A DNA stretch of 64,000 nucleotides from Moraxella sp. (GTDB lineage: Bacteria; Pseudomonadota; Gammaproteobacteria; Pseudomonadales; Moraxellaceae): positions 1-64,000 of the forward strand of contig JAUMYZ010000007.1 in the NCBI GenBank assembly GCA_030528385.1. The letters run 5' to 3'. Under the pieces are notes generated by a model, which had not been told where the DNA came from, did not search any database, and worked only from the letters and a program-made list of their open reading frames with translations. The position numbers and the translations under genes are program-made. This document shows positions 44,548 to 55,315 of this stretch, piece after piece. The first letter of the stretch is position 1; each line of letters begins with the position of its first letter.

Positions 44548-45042
44548 CTAAGCCAACAAAGTCTCCACAATGGCGTACAGATTAGGAATGATGTACAGTT
44601 CGTCGCCAATGCTTACCGCTTGATAAACAAAATGCTCTTTGCCGCTTTTGTCCAGCAGTGCCTTGGGGGTGCTGTTTTTGATGTTGGTGAGCACTTCTTG
44701 GCTCAGACTGACGTCCTTGACTTCTGAAATTCGCACGTGCATTGTTTGGATTTCACCTTGAATGTACAGTGCTGAGCGCTGCTCATCGTTACTGCCTTCT
44801 AAAATCACCACAGTGTCTGCAACCGCCCCTTCTGGCACCAAAGGATAAACAGGTATGCTTTGGCTGCCATCTTGGTGCTGCCACAAATAATGCTCTGTGC
44901 GCTCAGCGACCGCCACCGTGTCCAAAATCAGCGCCGATGGCAAAATCCAATCTGGCTGACCGACGGCAGGAATGATACTGACTTTGAGCACCCCTTTGGT
45001 TGCGCTCAATAGGCTAATCGCCCTAAAATGATGTTTTTGCAT
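44548..45042 (-). CDS. chpC: CheW-like protein ChpC
   Basis: A 164-residue CheW-domain protein at the 3' end of the Pil-Chp chemosensory operon. The beta-rich fold is poorly conserved; features are PDWILPSALILDTVAV near the N-terminus and LYIIPNLYAIVETLLA at the C-terminus. ChpC of Pseudomonas occupies a similar place as an accessory coupling protein. The name rests mainly on context, 13 bp after chpA. It may couple an alternative receptor to the kinase. Confidence 0.75.
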   Translation of the reverse strand: MQKHHFRAISLLSATKGVLKVSIIPAVGQPDWILPSALILDTVAVAERTEHYLWQHQDGSQSIPVYPLVPEGAVADTVVILEGSNDEQRSALYIQGEIQTMHVRISEVKDVSLSQEVLTNIKNSTPKALLDKSGKEHFVYQAVSIGDELYIIPNLYAIVETLLA

Positions 45043-45055
45043 ATCTGGTTGTCTT

Positions 45056-48000
45056 TTATGTGGATACGTTGAGCTTTAACAAAGCACGAATATGGCTTAG
45101 TAACTGTATTTCTTGAAACGGCTTGCCCAAATATTCATCAACCCCAATCTCAAAAGCGCGTTTGCGATGTTTTTCGCCAGTACGAGACGTAATCATGATG
45201 ATTGGAACATCCTTTAGGCGTTGGCTATGGCGCACTTGGGTTGCCACTTCAAAACCATCCATGCGCGGCATTTCAATGTCTAGCAACATCAAATCTGGCA
45301 CGGTGTCTTGCAAAATCTCAATGGCGTGTACCCCATCTTTGGCAACCACCACATCAAAACCTTGACGCTCCAAGAATCTTGAAGTTACTTTACGCACCGT
45401 TACTGAGTCATCAATCACCATAATCAAATGGCGCTGCACTTGGTCTGATGGCTCTTCTTTGGCATGCAGTTGTTGGGGCGTGCGCATCAAAGCTGGCAAA
45501 TCCAAAATCAACATCACCGAACCATCACCCATAATGGTCGCTGCTGAAATGCCCGACAAACGCGACAGCTGATTGCCCAAAGGTTTTGCCACCACTTCCA
45601 TGCGCGAGCCGACAATTTCATCCACCTGCAAGGCAAAGTATCCGACCTGACTTTTGGCAATGATGACAGGCACGCTGCTGTCCAAACCGTCTTCGCTAAA
45701 TTGACAATTAGACAAGATTTCATTGAGATAACGCAAACGATATTCTTGACCTTCTAGGTCAATATTGACTTCGCCCGATTGATAATGCGCCAGCATTTTG
45801 GTGGCATCAACTTGAATCACCCGCTCAATTTGTACCAAAGGAACGGCATACTGATGGTCTGCCACGCGCACCACCAACACATCAGACAACGCCACCACCA
45901 AAGGCACACGCATGATAAAGCACGACCCTTGACCCATTGTTGACTCTACAGACACCGAACCGCCCAGCTGACGAATCTCGGTGCGCACCACGTCCATGCC
46001 AACCCCGCGTCCTGAAATTTGGGTAACCTTGCCTGCGGTGGACAAGCCTGCATTAAAGATGTATTGTATGACGTCATTGTCGCTGAGCTGTTCTTCGGGA
46101 CGAATCAGCCCTTGGGCAAGGATTTTTTGGCGCACGCCATTGACATCAATGCCCGCACCATCATCGGACAGCAGCAACACCAGTTCGTTGCCTTCACGTC
46201 GCACTTGCAGCTTGATTTGCCCTGTGGTGGACTTACCAAGCTCACTGCGCCGCTCAGGAAATTCAATACCATGGTCAATGGCGTTGCGCAGCATGTGCTC
46301 AAGGGGCGCTGTGATGTGCTCCAAAATGGTTCTATCCACTTCGCCATCGGCATTGATGACCGTCAGCTCCACGATTTTGCCAAGTTCATTGGCGGTTTGG
46401 CGCACAATGCGATGCAGACGCGGCGTCAAGCGCGAAAACGGCACCATACGCGAACCCATCAGCTTGTCTTGCAACTCGGTTTGAATGCGCGACAATTGTA
46501 GGAGCAAACTTTCGCTGTTTCTGGTTTTGTCAAGCAACGTGGTTTTGATGTCCAGCAAGTCCGACGCCGATTCTGAGAGCGATTTGGAAAGCTGATTGAG
46601 CGATGAATATCTGTCCATTTCCAGTGGGTCAAAACCAGCGTCCAGCTTATCCATCTCATCAATTTGCGACAAAATTTGTGCTTCTAACTCAATGTCCATG
46701 CGCCGCAACTGGTCGGCCAAGCGTTGCACAGTAACGCCCATCTCTTCAATGCTCGCCGTCAAGCCCACAATGCTCATGTCAATACGCGCGCGGTTGATTG
46801 CCGTCTCACCAGAAAGGTTAATCATGTCTTCCATCACAGGCACGGCAATGCGAATCATCTCGGCGCTGGTGTGTTGCTTGGTTTTTTGGGCAAACATGCC
46901 TTGCATGGGCGGCATTTGGCTGATGTCGTGAGTTTGCGCCACTGGATTGTCAGCCGACTGATATTGCGCAATCACTTGTGCTTCACTGCTCAACGACACC
47001 AGCGGCACAGCCACCACGCTGTCAGGATTTTGGATAAATTGATGCAAGGCATCTATCAGCAAAGTCGGTCGCGGTGGGTTATAGTGGCTTTTTAGCAAAT
47101 TAAGCGCCGCCACAATCCAATCGTGGCAAGCAAACAACAAATTGACCACCGATTGGTTGGCAAAGTAGCGATGGTTGCCCAAATCTTCATAAATGGTTTC
47201 CATCTCGTGGGCAAGGTCAGCAATGCCATTGACAGGCACCATGCGCGCGCCACCTTTGATGGTATGCAATTTGCGCTGCAAGGACTGCAAAACTTCTTTG
47301 TCGGCAGTATTATGACGAAATGTGGCAAAGTCTTCGCTGCTGCTTTCTGCCAGCTCTTTGGCTTCTTCTAAAAAAATGTTCAAAATGTCTTTGTCAGGCA
47401 GCATGCCATGCCAAGAATCTTTGATAAACTGCTGAACGTCAATGGGCGAACTGACGTCGGTTGACGCTTCTTCTGTGAGCAAATCGGGTTCATCTTCGGC
47501 GGTGTCAATCTCAACTTCTATGACAGGGGTGCGAATGGTTGCGCCCTTATCAAGGGTGCCTGCCGCCAAATATCGGTGCAAATCTTCAACCGCATGACAC
47601 ACAAAAAACGACTGTTTGCGATTTTTGATAAAATCAACTTGCAAAGCAAGCACGTCATATGCCTGTTGCAAAATGGACAGCCACTCATCATTGATGGCAA
47701 TTTGTTCATCTTTTAGGCTCTCAAAGACCATTTCAGCAGCTTGCGCCATCTGATGAATGCTCATCACGCCTGCCAAACTTGAACCGCCAGCCAAGCTGTA
47801 CAAATCGCGTTGCAAGGTTGTGGACAGCTCGGCATTATCCAGCTCATGACGCCACGCTTTAAAATTGTTGGCGCTTCTGCCGATGATGTCTTGGGCTTCG
47901 GTCAAGAAAATGTCCAACAGCTCATCATCGGTTGTGATGTCTTCAAACGCCAGTTCTTCAACAAGCACTGTTTTGCGTTTTTTTGTGGTTGCTGCAGCGT

Positions 48001-51000
48001 CTGTTGTCTTGGCTGTTGTTTGAGCGTTTAAATTGCTCAAACATTCGCCACACCAAGCGCTCAGTTGCTCCAGTGCCACTTCGTCAACCTTGAGCGACAT
48101 GCTGCCAGCCAACGAATCAAACAATCCCACCAACTCACGATGTACCGCCATCAAAGTTTGTGCCAAGCACTCATCAAAACAATCAGGGTGGCAAGCAAGC
48201 AATTGATACGCCTGCGCCAATGCATCAAGCACCATTTGAAATTTGGGAAATTCATGGATACGCGTCAACAGCAACCCTATCTCTTGGCTTTGTTTGTTGG
48301 CGTACTCTGCCACAGCCGCTGGCGGTTTTTGGGTCAATTCGCCCAACTCAAGCTCAGCGTCTAGCAGCCCATCAATCCCTTCAATCAGCACCGCAATGTC
48401 TGACATGTCATCTTGACTGCTTTTGAGCAAAGATTCCAACGCGTGCTTATCTTCACTAAAGTCTGGGTTTTCTTTGATGGTCTCATCAGTACCAGCGTCT
48501 TCGTAAGCCAACAAATGCGCTTCTATCAGCTCCACAGCATGACCCAAAGCCTGCAAATGCGGGCGTTTCATGGGCGCGTCGTGTTGCTGCAAATTTTGTA
48601 ACCCGTGCTCAATGATGGCGCCCACTTCAGCCACCAACGCCAAAGGCGGTAAGCCAGAAGCGCCCCTTAATGTATGAAAAGCGCGCACAATTCTGTCATT
48701 GACAGGCACGCTGTCTTTGCTTTGGTTGCTGTGCAAAAATGCCTTGACTTCGGTCAGCAGCTCTTTGCCTTCTTCAACAAATATCTGACAAAGCAATATC
48801 TCTTCTTCGTCATCTGGCGTTGTTGGTGTGGCGTTTAAGATAATGTCTTTGGCTTCTTGGATAAAGCCCAGAGTTTGCACGCTTTGACAAGGCGCTTCTG
48901 CAGGCGCGTTGTTGGTTTCTTGTGGCTCGCTTTGCTTATCAAGCGACCAATCCATGCCATGATTTTGGACAAAATGACTAAAAATGCGATAATCAAACTC
49001 GTCGCCATGACCTTGACTGTAGGCATGGGCACAAGCAATCCACAAAATCACATGCTCAGGATAGGCACACAGTCCATCGCGAAACACCGTCAGTAAGTGC
49101 CCAAAGTCTGCCAACACATCAGAAAGCAGCAGCACCATGCCATCATTGAGTGCCAACGATTCGTCAAGCACACGGTTGAGCAAATTTTCAATCGCCCAAG
49201 ACAGCTCGCCAAGCTCTGCTGCCCCCACCATGCGCCCTGAGCCCTTTAGGGCATGAAAACCACAACGTATGTCCAACAAAAGCTGGTGTTGGCTGCGGTC
49301 TTTTTGCCACGCGCCAAATTTGGGAATGATTTGCGCCAACACTTCTTGGGCGTCTTCCACAAAAATCGCCCTAATGTCAGCGTCAGCGTCAGGAAACAAG
49401 GACGGCACAGGCTGGCTTGCCGCTTCCATAAATGGTGTCAACACTTCTGGCAACAACATTTCGTCATGCGCCAAATCGGCAGTAACGTCGCTTGGTTGTG
49501 TGCTGTTTTTGGGCGATTGTTCGCCAGATTCGCTTGAGCTTGGGGGCGCATCACCAATCAAACCATCGCCAATGGGTCTGCCTGCCAAAAGATTGTCAGC
49601 TTGTAAAATAAACCCCACATTGTCAACGCTTGGCGGCTGTTTTTGGGCGAAGTCTTGCACCATGATAGGAATGACATCAACCACCTTTGCCACCAAAGCA
49701 GCAATGTCTTCACTGACCTTAATCGTCGTATCAAGCACACGGTTGAGCAAATTTTCAATCGCCCAAGCCGTCTCCCCCAAACAAAACGCCCCCACCATGC
49801 GCCCTGAGCCTTTGAGTGTATGAAAATGACGGCGAATTTGTGTCAGCATTTCGTTGTCGGTGATGTTGGACTGCCAACTGGGCAAGACTTCACGCAGCTG
49901 CTCCAACACTTCGTCAACTTCTTCAATAAAAATCTCACGAAACTCTTCATCAAAGCCAAAATCATCGTCCTTTAGCGTCGCTTTGAGCGCCAAATACGCC
50001 GCGCCATGGGTTTGGACTGCGGCTTGGGGCTGCTGGCTTGGGGCTGCTGTGTTATTGTCATTCACTTGGTTGGTCTCTTCAATAAACTCTTTGTAAACCG
50101 ACAGTGGCTTTGCTGCTTTGACAAATTTTGCTGCCGATTTGACGGCGTAGTACTGGGCATTTGCCGATGGTTTAAGCAGGCGTTCAATGGGGGTCAAATC
50201 TTCCACAACGCTATCCCCCATCATCGCATAAGCCGCCATTGCCTTGATGTCGTTATGATTGTCCTGATGGCTCAAAGTGATGTTAGGTATGGACAAAATG
50301 TCTGTCAAAAAAATGTCTTTGCTTTTGTATTCATCGTTGATAAATGGCGCCAAAGACTGTGCATGACCTGCAGGTTTGATGACAGAACCTACAGGCAAAG
50401 GAGATTTTTTGGGCAATATAATGTCGCTGACGAGCGCTTCTTCTATGTGTTCATCGTCATAATCGCCGTTTTGCTTGCTCAAGTCTGAGCCAATGACTTC
50501 GCCCATAACTGGCTCATGACAACCATCATCGTCATAAAGCGTGGTGTGCTGATGGGCAGTAAGCAGTTTGGCATAAATGTCAAAAATCTCATCAACTTCG
50601 TCCACCAAAGCAACCACCAAGCTCAGCGCTGCTTTGATGTGCTGTTTGGCTTGCTGTAGCGCCAAACGGTCAAAACGCTGCTTTGTCAATTCGTCCAAAA
50701 ACAGCTCAAAAAACAACAAACCATCGGCCAGTTGATGAGCCAGTTGCCAACTGACCCGCTTGGGGGCTTTGTCGCACAGCGCATCAAACACAAGCGCCAA
50801 CTGCTCACACACTTCCGACACCTGTGGCAAGCTGTCATCAAATGCCTGTTGGGGCTGCCAAAAATCATCAGCCTTGGGCAAATCATCAACGTCTTTGCTG
50901 CGCAAATAATCGCTAAATTGCTGCTTGGCTGTTTGGAGTGCTTGGTAGGTTTTGCCCAATGTGCTTGCGTTTTCGTCAACAGACACATCATCGTGCAGCA

Positions 51001-52072
51001 GCTCAGACAGCGCTTGGATTTCTTGATAAAGACCAGTCAAGTTGGGCGCTTCGTCTTTGTCAAGCTGCCACATGGCGTCATCAAGCCAGCTGGCGTACTT
51101 TTCCCAGCCACGAAGCAACAAATGCTTTTTGAGCGCTTGCAGTCTGTGCGCCGCCTGCTGTTTGTCGGTCAAATCAATGGTTTGCAATTCAACCGCCATA
51201 TAAACAAAAAAATCCTGCTCAATCAGGTGGTTGTCTTCTAAGCTCTCCAAAAACTCTTGGGTGGTGTTATTGGGGCACTTTAGCGTTGCCAGCATCACAT
51301 ACACGTCAGCCAGCAAATTTTCCAGCCAAAAGATGGTGGATGCGTCTGGGTCATCTTGGGACAACAAAAATGCTTGGTGCAATTTGTCAAACAAACCAGC
51401 GCTGACCAACTTTTGCTGTTGATTTGGCGCATTATCCAGCCAAAGCGCAACCAACGCCCACAACTTGTGCAACAGCTGATGAACACTGGTGGCGCACAAA
51501 GTGGCCACTGCTTGCTTTAGCGCACTCATTTCATCTGCACTGGCAAAAGGGTCTGATTGTGGACTTTGATTTTGTAATTTTGCCAGCCATTCTTGCCACA
51601 AATGCGCAATGTTTGGGGCGTTTATTTGATTGCTTTGATGACAGGTGGTTGGTGGTATTTTTTCGCTAAACGCACAAAAGTCGGCTGGCAAGCTCGCCCC
51701 CAACAAATAAGACAAATAAGCGGTTTTTAGACCAAGCAGCGCATTGTGCAAAAAGCCTGTGCGCACATAGTGGTTCAATTCATAACACAACAAATAACTG
51801 GCACTCATCAGCTCATAATTATCACTGGGGGTTTGGTAGCTGGGGTGCTGCGCCATTGTGTGTATCAAACGCGCCAAAGCAGCGGCATCTGGCAAATTTG
51901 CCATCGTTAGTGCGCCAACAATATGCCGATATACTTTGGCAATGTCTTGACACAAAACACGCTCACTGTGCACACGGTCAAACTGCTCATTGAGTGGGTC
52001 AATCAACCACTCAAGCGCGACCAATTCATTGGATTGATGGTGATAATTTTTAAATTTGGTGGTATCTACCAT
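45056..52072 (-). CDS. chpA: ChpA (PilL-like) hybrid CheA kinase of type IV pilus control
   Basis: A 2338-residue hybrid histidine kinase that controls type IV pilus twitching motility and, in Pseudomonas, surface sensing. The N-terminal 700 residues are FimL-like without a clear phospho-His. Hpt-type modules follow: FHTLKGSGRMVG (about 757), FHALKGSGRMVG (about 944), FHTLRGASG (about 1137), LYSLAGGSS (about 1430, Tyr in the His position) and LHTIKGGARM (about 1604). A CheA-like dimer and ATPase core comes next (MLRNAIDHGIE, about 1927), then a CheW domain (about 2070). The receiver at the C-terminus has the phospho-Asp in LLLDIEMPRMDG. P. aeruginosa ChpA (about 2470) has the same order. It is the fifth gene of the pil-chp operon; PilG and PilH are the expected phosphate acceptors. 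Confidence 0.93.
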   Translation of the reverse strand: MVDTTKFKNYHHQSNELVALEWLIDPLNEQFDRVHSERVLCQDIAKVYRHIVGALTMANLPDAAALARLIHTMAQHPSYQTPSDNYELMSASYLLCYELNHYVRTGFLHNALLGLKTAYLSYLLGASLPADFCAFSEKIPPTTCHQSNQINAPNIAHLWQEWLAKLQNQSPQSDPFASADEMSALKQAVATLCATSVHQLLHKLWALVALWLDNAPNQQQKLVSAGLFDKLHQAFLLSQDDPDASTIFWLENLLADVYVMLATLKCPNNTTQEFLESLEDNHLIEQDFFVYMAVELQTIDLTDKQQAAHRLQALKKHLLLRGWEKYASWLDDAMWQLDKDEAPNLTGLYQEIQALSELLHDDVSVDENASTLGKTYQALQTAKQQFSDYLRSKDVDDLPKADDFWQPQQAFDDSLPQVSEVCEQLALVFDALCDKAPKRVSWQLAHQLADGLLFFELFLDELTKQRFDRLALQQAKQHIKAALSLVVALVDEVDEIFDIYAKLLTAHQHTTLYDDDGCHEPVMGEVIGSDLSKQNGDYDDEHIEEALVSDIILPKKSPLPVGSVIKPAGHAQSLAPFINDEYKSKDIFLTDILSIPNITLSHQDNHNDIKAMAAYAMMGDSVVEDLTPIERLLKPSANAQYYAVKSAAKFVKAAKPLSVYKEFIEETNQVNDNNTAAPSQQPQAAVQTHGAAYLALKATLKDDDFGFDEEFREIFIEEVDEVLEQLREVLPSWQSNITDNEMLTQIRRHFHTLKGSGRMVGAFCLGETAWAIENLLNRVLDTTIKVSEDIAALVAKVVDVIPIMVQDFAQKQPPSVDNVGFILQADNLLAGRPIGDGLIGDAPPSSSESGEQSPKNSTQPSDVTADLAHDEMLLPEVLTPFMEAASQPVPSLFPDADADIRAIFVEDAQEVLAQIIPKFGAWQKDRSQHQLLLDIRCGFHALKGSGRMVGAAELGELSWAIENLLNRVLDESLALNDGMVLLLSDVLADFGHLLTVFRDGLCAYPEHVILWIACAHAYSQGHGDEFDYRIFSHFVQNHGMDWSLDKQSEPQETNNAPAEAPCQSVQTLGFIQEAKDIILNATPTTPDDEEEILLCQIFVEEGKELLTEVKAFLHSNQSKDSVPVNDRIVRAFHTLRGASGLPPLALVAEVGAIIEHGLQNLQQHDAPMKRPHLQALGHAVELIEAHLLAYEDAGTDETIKENPDFSEDKHALESLLKSSQDDMSDIAVLIEGIDGLLDAELELGELTQKPPAAVAEYANKQSQEIGLLLTRIHEFPKFQMVLDALAQAYQLLACHPDCFDECLAQTLMAVHRELVGLFDSLAGSMSLKVDEVALEQLSAWCGECLSNLNAQTTAKTTDAAATTKKRKTVLVEELAFEDITTDDELLDIFLTEAQDIIGRSANNFKAWRHELDNAELSTTLQRDLYSLAGGSSLAGVMSIHQMAQAAEMVFESLKDEQIAINDEWLSILQQAYDVLALQVDFIKNRKQSFFVCHAVEDLHRYLAAGTLDKGATIRTPVIEVEIDTAEDEPDLLTEEASTDVSSPIDVQQFIKDSWHGMLPDKDILNIFLEEAKELAESSSEDFATFRHNTADKEVLQSLQRKLHTIKGGARMVPVNGIADLAHEMETIYEDLGNHRYFANQSVVNLLFACHDWIVAALNLLKSHYNPPRPTLLIDALHQFIQNPDSVVAVPLVSLSSEAQVIAQYQSADNPVAQTHDISQMPPMQGMFAQKTKQHTSAEMIRIAVPVMEDMINLSGETAINRARIDMSIVGLTASIEEMGVTVQRLADQLRRMDIELEAQILSQIDEMDKLDAGFDPLEMDRYSSLNQLSKSLSESASDLLDIKTTLLDKTRNSESLLLQLSRIQTELQDKLMGSRMVPFSRLTPRLHRIVRQTANELGKIVELTVINADGEVDRTILEHITAPLEHMLRNAIDHGIEFPERRSELGKSTTGQIKLQVRREGNELVLLLSDDGAGIDVNGVRQKILAQGLIRPEEQLSDNDVIQYIFNAGLSTAGKVTQISGRGVGMDVVRTEIRQLGGSVSVESTMGQGSCFIMRVPLVVALSDVLVVRVADHQYAVPLVQIERVIQVDATKMLAHYQSGEVNIDLEGQEYRLRYLNEILSNCQFSEDGLDSSVPVIIAKSQVGYFALQVDEIVGSRMEVVAKPLGNQLSRLSGISAATIMGDGSVMLILDLPALMRTPQQLHAKEEPSDQVQRHLIMVIDDSVTVRKVTSRFLERQGFDVVVAKDGVHAIEILQDTVPDLMLLDIEMPRMDGFEVATQVRHSQRLKDVPIIMITSRTGEKHRKRAFEIGVDEYLGKPFQEIQLLSHIRALLKLNVST

Positions 52073-52157
52073 GAGCCATCGCCTTTATCAAGCCACATCA
52101 TTGAGCCGATTGACAAACCAACCCGCCACCAACACAACCACAGCCCACACATCAAAA

Positions 52158-54248
52158 CTATGAGATGCTTTTGCTTGCCAATACGTCATCATCTGACAGC
52201 TTAAATCCTGAAACCGATTTTTGCAGGGCGGCTGCCATTTCGTTAAGATGACCCACAGAACGCGCGGTCTCCATCGTGCCTGATGATGTTTGTGATGTGA
52301 TGTCTTGAATGATGTCCATGGTGCTTGAGATGTGCCCTGCCGATGTGGCTTGCTGACGTGCTGCATCAGAGATGTTTTGAATCAGCTCTGCCAACGTGTG
52401 CGAAACGGTTTGTACTTCGTCCAAGGCTTCGCCTGCGTCTTTGACCAGTTTTGCTCCTTTGACCACTTCAGACGTGGTAGACTCCATAGAAGAAACCGCT
52501 TCGTTGGTGTCTGCCTGAATGGTCTTGACCAGCATTTCAATTTGACGCGTTGCCCCTGCCGAGCGCTCTGCCAAACGCTGAACTTCGTCTGCCACCACCG
52601 CAAAACCACGCCCTGCTTCGCCCGCCATAGACGCCTGAATGGCGGCATTTAATGCCAAAATGTTGGTCTGGTCAGCAATGTCATTAATCAAACCCACAAT
52701 ATCACCAATCTCTTGCGAAGATTCGCCCAAGCGCTTGATGCGTTTGGCGGTTTCTTGGATTTGGTTACGAATGATGTTCATACCTTCAATGGAGCGATGT
52801 ACCGCTTCGGCACCATTGTGCGCGATGGCAACTGAGCGCTGAGCAACGCTTGCCGATTCGGTGGCATTGGTAGACACTTGGTCAATAGACACCGCCATTT
52901 GGCTGATGGCTGCCGACACGCCTGCAATCTCTTGGGCTTGGTGCTCTGACGCTTCGGCAAGCTCCACTGCGGTCATCTGGGTTTGCTGTGAAGACAAAGC
53001 CACTTTGTCGGCGGTGGCGTTAATTGCCAACACCAACTGACGCAGCTGGTCAATGGCATAATTGACCGAGTCAGCAATCGCCCCTGTAAAATCTTCGGTA
53101 ACGGTGGCACTCACCGTCAAATCCCCTTCTGCCAAATCGCCCAACTCATCAAGCAATCTTAAAATCGCCATCTGTGAACGTTCTTTGTCCGACTCCATGC
53201 GGCGCACACGGTCGGACTCAATGCGCGCCCTTTCGGCTTCCACTTCCATTTCTTGGCGCTGGCGCAAGGTTTCTTTTTCAATCACTGAGCGCTCAAGACG
53301 GCTGCGACTTCTAAACAAACGAGCCAGCGCATAAATCACCAGCAACATTGACAGCAGTGCACTCACCGCAGGAATGACAATGCTGGTCTGGGTGATAATG
53401 CCGCGATTTAAGCCTGCAAGCTGTTTTTGAGTGGTGGTCGCCAAATCGCTGAGCACTTGGGCATTTTGACGCGACTGAATGGCAGGGTCGCTTAGGTCGT
53501 TCAGCTGCAACGCAACAGGAGCAATCATCTGCTGAAAAACGCTGTCAATGCTTTGTAGCGTTGGCGCTGCTTGACCAAACGTACTTTGGTGGCTGGCAAG
53601 CACTTTGCTAAAGTCATCAACATACTTTTTAAAATCGTCAGCATTGGCGTCTGTTGAAGTGGTCAGTGCGCTTATCTCTTCGCTAATGCGCTCAAGCAAA
53701 ACCACTTGGGATTGTATTTCGCGCAACGTCGCTGCTGGCATTTTTACTGCCATGGCTTGGTCAGTAACTTGAATATATTGCTCCTGCAGCTGCGTGGTGG
53801 CGTCTTTGACTTGTTTTTGTAAATCTTGCAGCGCATTGATGTCGTTTTGGTGTTCAATCACATAATCAACGCTGGGTTTTTTTTCTTGCCACGCTTGGTT
53901 GATGTGCTCAAAGGTGCTGCGATTGCCCAGTAACGCATTGTTTTGTAGGCTCAGCAGCGCCGCTTCATAGATTTGCACGTCTGTTGAAAGACGGGCGTGC
54001 GCATTTTTACTGACTTCAAAATCCCTTGAAAAGGTCGTGTCATTGACGTCTTTGACGATATTAACGGCGCTGACTTCAAGCTGATTGATGTCGCTTAGAT
54101 AATCGGTGATTTTAAGCAGCGAATACACCAACCAAACAAGACTGACTACCGACAACAATCCAAAGACAATCAAGGCAAGCCACCATTTTTTTTCGTTTGC
54201 TGCAACGGGTGTTATAATCTCTGATGTCTTGTTGGCAGTATCGCTCAT
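52158..54248 (-). CDS. pilJ: Methyl-accepting chemoreceptor PilJ
   Basis: A 696-residue transmembrane receptor of the Pil-Chp system. Two membrane helices bracket a periplasmic helical domain (near residues 22-45 and 290-312). A HAMP/coiled-coil stretch leads to the signalling tip with ALNAAIQASMAGEAGRGFA. In Pseudomonas PilJ interacts with pilin and signals to ChpA. AAGGA lies about 9 bp before the ATG at 54248; an in-frame ATG 21 bp upstream is the alternative. Length is close to P. aeruginosa PilJ (682). Confidence 0.94.
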   Translation of the reverse strand: MSDTANKTSEIITPVAANEKKWWLALIVFGLLSVVSLVWLVYSLLKITDYLSDINQLEVSAVNIVKDVNDTTFSRDFEVSKNAHARLSTDVQIYEAALLSLQNNALLGNRSTFEHINQAWQEKKPSVDYVIEHQNDINALQDLQKQVKDATTQLQEQYIQVTDQAMAVKMPAATLREIQSQVVLLERISEEISALTTSTDANADDFKKYVDDFSKVLASHQSTFGQAAPTLQSIDSVFQQMIAPVALQLNDLSDPAIQSRQNAQVLSDLATTTQKQLAGLNRGIITQTSIVIPAVSALLSMLLVIYALARLFRSRSRLERSVIEKETLRQRQEMEVEAERARIESDRVRRMESDKERSQMAILRLLDELGDLAEGDLTVSATVTEDFTGAIADSVNYAIDQLRQLVLAINATADKVALSSQQTQMTAVELAEASEHQAQEIAGVSAAISQMAVSIDQVSTNATESASVAQRSVAIAHNGAEAVHRSIEGMNIIRNQIQETAKRIKRLGESSQEIGDIVGLINDIADQTNILALNAAIQASMAGEAGRGFAVVADEVQRLAERSAGATRQIEMLVKTIQADTNEAVSSMESTTSEVVKGAKLVKDAGEALDEVQTVSHTLAELIQNISDAARQQATSAGHISSTMDIIQDITSQTSSGTMETARSVGHLNEMAAALQKSVSGFKLSDDDVLASKSIS

Positions 54249-54379
54249 TGCGCTTTTTCCTTTATACATAAAAACGTTGTTTAATTATTGATGAAGCAAA
54301 TTTAGTCAAGCCGAAGCCGCAGGAAAGTTTTATCCTGATTGATTTTTATCTTTATGAGCCGTCAATACAGACAAATTAA

Positions 54380-54910
54380 CTAATTGATTGTGGCGTCCAA
54401 ATAGTCAGGATTGCCAAACAACAATGACAATAACATAACAAACCAATCTTGTGTGTCTTTGACAAAAACGCCGTGATTATAAGGCGCAAAAGGCGAATCT
54501 TGGGCAATGCGGCGCGCTTGATATTCCGCTTGAGAAAACTGCATCATGCCCAACACTTGGTCAACCACGACACCAGAAAATATGCCATCTTGGTCAATGA
54601 CCATCACTTTTGAGTCCTTTAGGCGATTTTGGCTTTGCAATCCCAAAAAACGCGCCAAATCCACCAGTGGCAATAAGCGACCACGCACATTTGCCACGCC
54701 CAGCAACCAAGTCTTGGTCAAAGGAACGGTGGTAAAATCAGGCATCGCCAAAATCTCTGAGACTTCGCCCATGGGCGCCACCAATCGCTGTTCTGCCACT
54801 TCAAAACCAATCCCTGTCCATTGATGGTGGATACTGTTATGGCGTTCTGCTTTGCGTGTTTTGCCAAGGTCAGCCAAACGCAACAATTCAACAAAGCCCG
54901 AAGAAGCCAT
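54380..54910 (-). CDS. pilI: CheW-type coupling protein PilI
   Basis: A 176-residue CheW-domain protein linking PilJ to the kinase ChpA. Typical CheW features are GVANVRGRLLPLVDLARFLG and the following segment FSGVVVDQVLGM. It starts 3 bp after pilH, in the order pilG, pilH, pilI, pilJ, chpA, chpC. The gap to pilJ is 131 bp, with no terminator evident. Confidence 0.93.
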   Translation of the reverse strand: MASSGFVELLRLADLGKTRKAERHNSIHHQWTGIGFEVAEQRLVAPMGEVSEILAMPDFTTVPLTKTWLLGVANVRGRLLPLVDLARFLGLQSQNRLKDSKVMVIDQDGIFSGVVVDQVLGMMQFSQAEYQARRIAQDSPFAPYNHGVFVKDTQDWFVMLLSLLFGNPDYLDATIN

Positions 54911-54913
54911 GCC

Positions 54914-55276
54914 CTACCCCAATACAGCGCGAATGGCTTGTATGAGCTCATCTTCACTGACAGGCTTGACCAAATACTCTTTTGCCCCCTGTCTTTTGCC
55001 CCATACACGGTCTGTTTCTTGGTCTTTTGTACTGATGATAATCACAGGAATGTGCGCCGTTTTTTCATCGCGTGTGATTTTGCGCGTTGCCTGAAAACCG
55101 TTCATCTCTGGCATCACAATGTCCATCAAAATCACATCAGGCAAACACTCAAGCGCTTTGGCGCAGCCTGCTTCACCATCAAAGGCTTCAATGACTTCAA
55201 AGTCGTACTTACTTAACATGTCTTTAAACCTTGTCATCTCTAAAGGCGAGTCATCAACCACCAACACCTTTGTCAT
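54914..55276 (-). CDS. pilH: Response regulator PilH
   Basis: A 120-residue single-domain receiver. The acidic pocket is VDDSPLEMT, the phospho-Asp is in VILMDIVMPEMNGFQATR, and the Thr/Lys switch is in IISTKDQETDR and EYLVKPVSEDEL. In Pseudomonas PilH opposes PilG in control of pilus retraction and extension. AGGAG precedes the ATG. The spacing to pilG is 39 bp. Confidence 0.93.
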   Translation of the reverse strand: MTKVLVVDDSPLEMTRFKDMLSKYDFEVIEAFDGEAGCAKALECLPDVILMDIVMPEMNGFQATRKITRDEKTAHIPVIIISTKDQETDRVWGKRQGAKEYLVKPVSEDELIQAIRAVLG

Positions 55277-55315
55277 GATTTTCTCCTATTTTTTGGCAAC
55301 AACAAAGTTGATATA

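Noticed and set aside
45981-46484. 167-codon plus-strand frame inside chpA
   Set aside because: It lies opposite the conserved CheA catalytic core and is a shadow of its codon usage.
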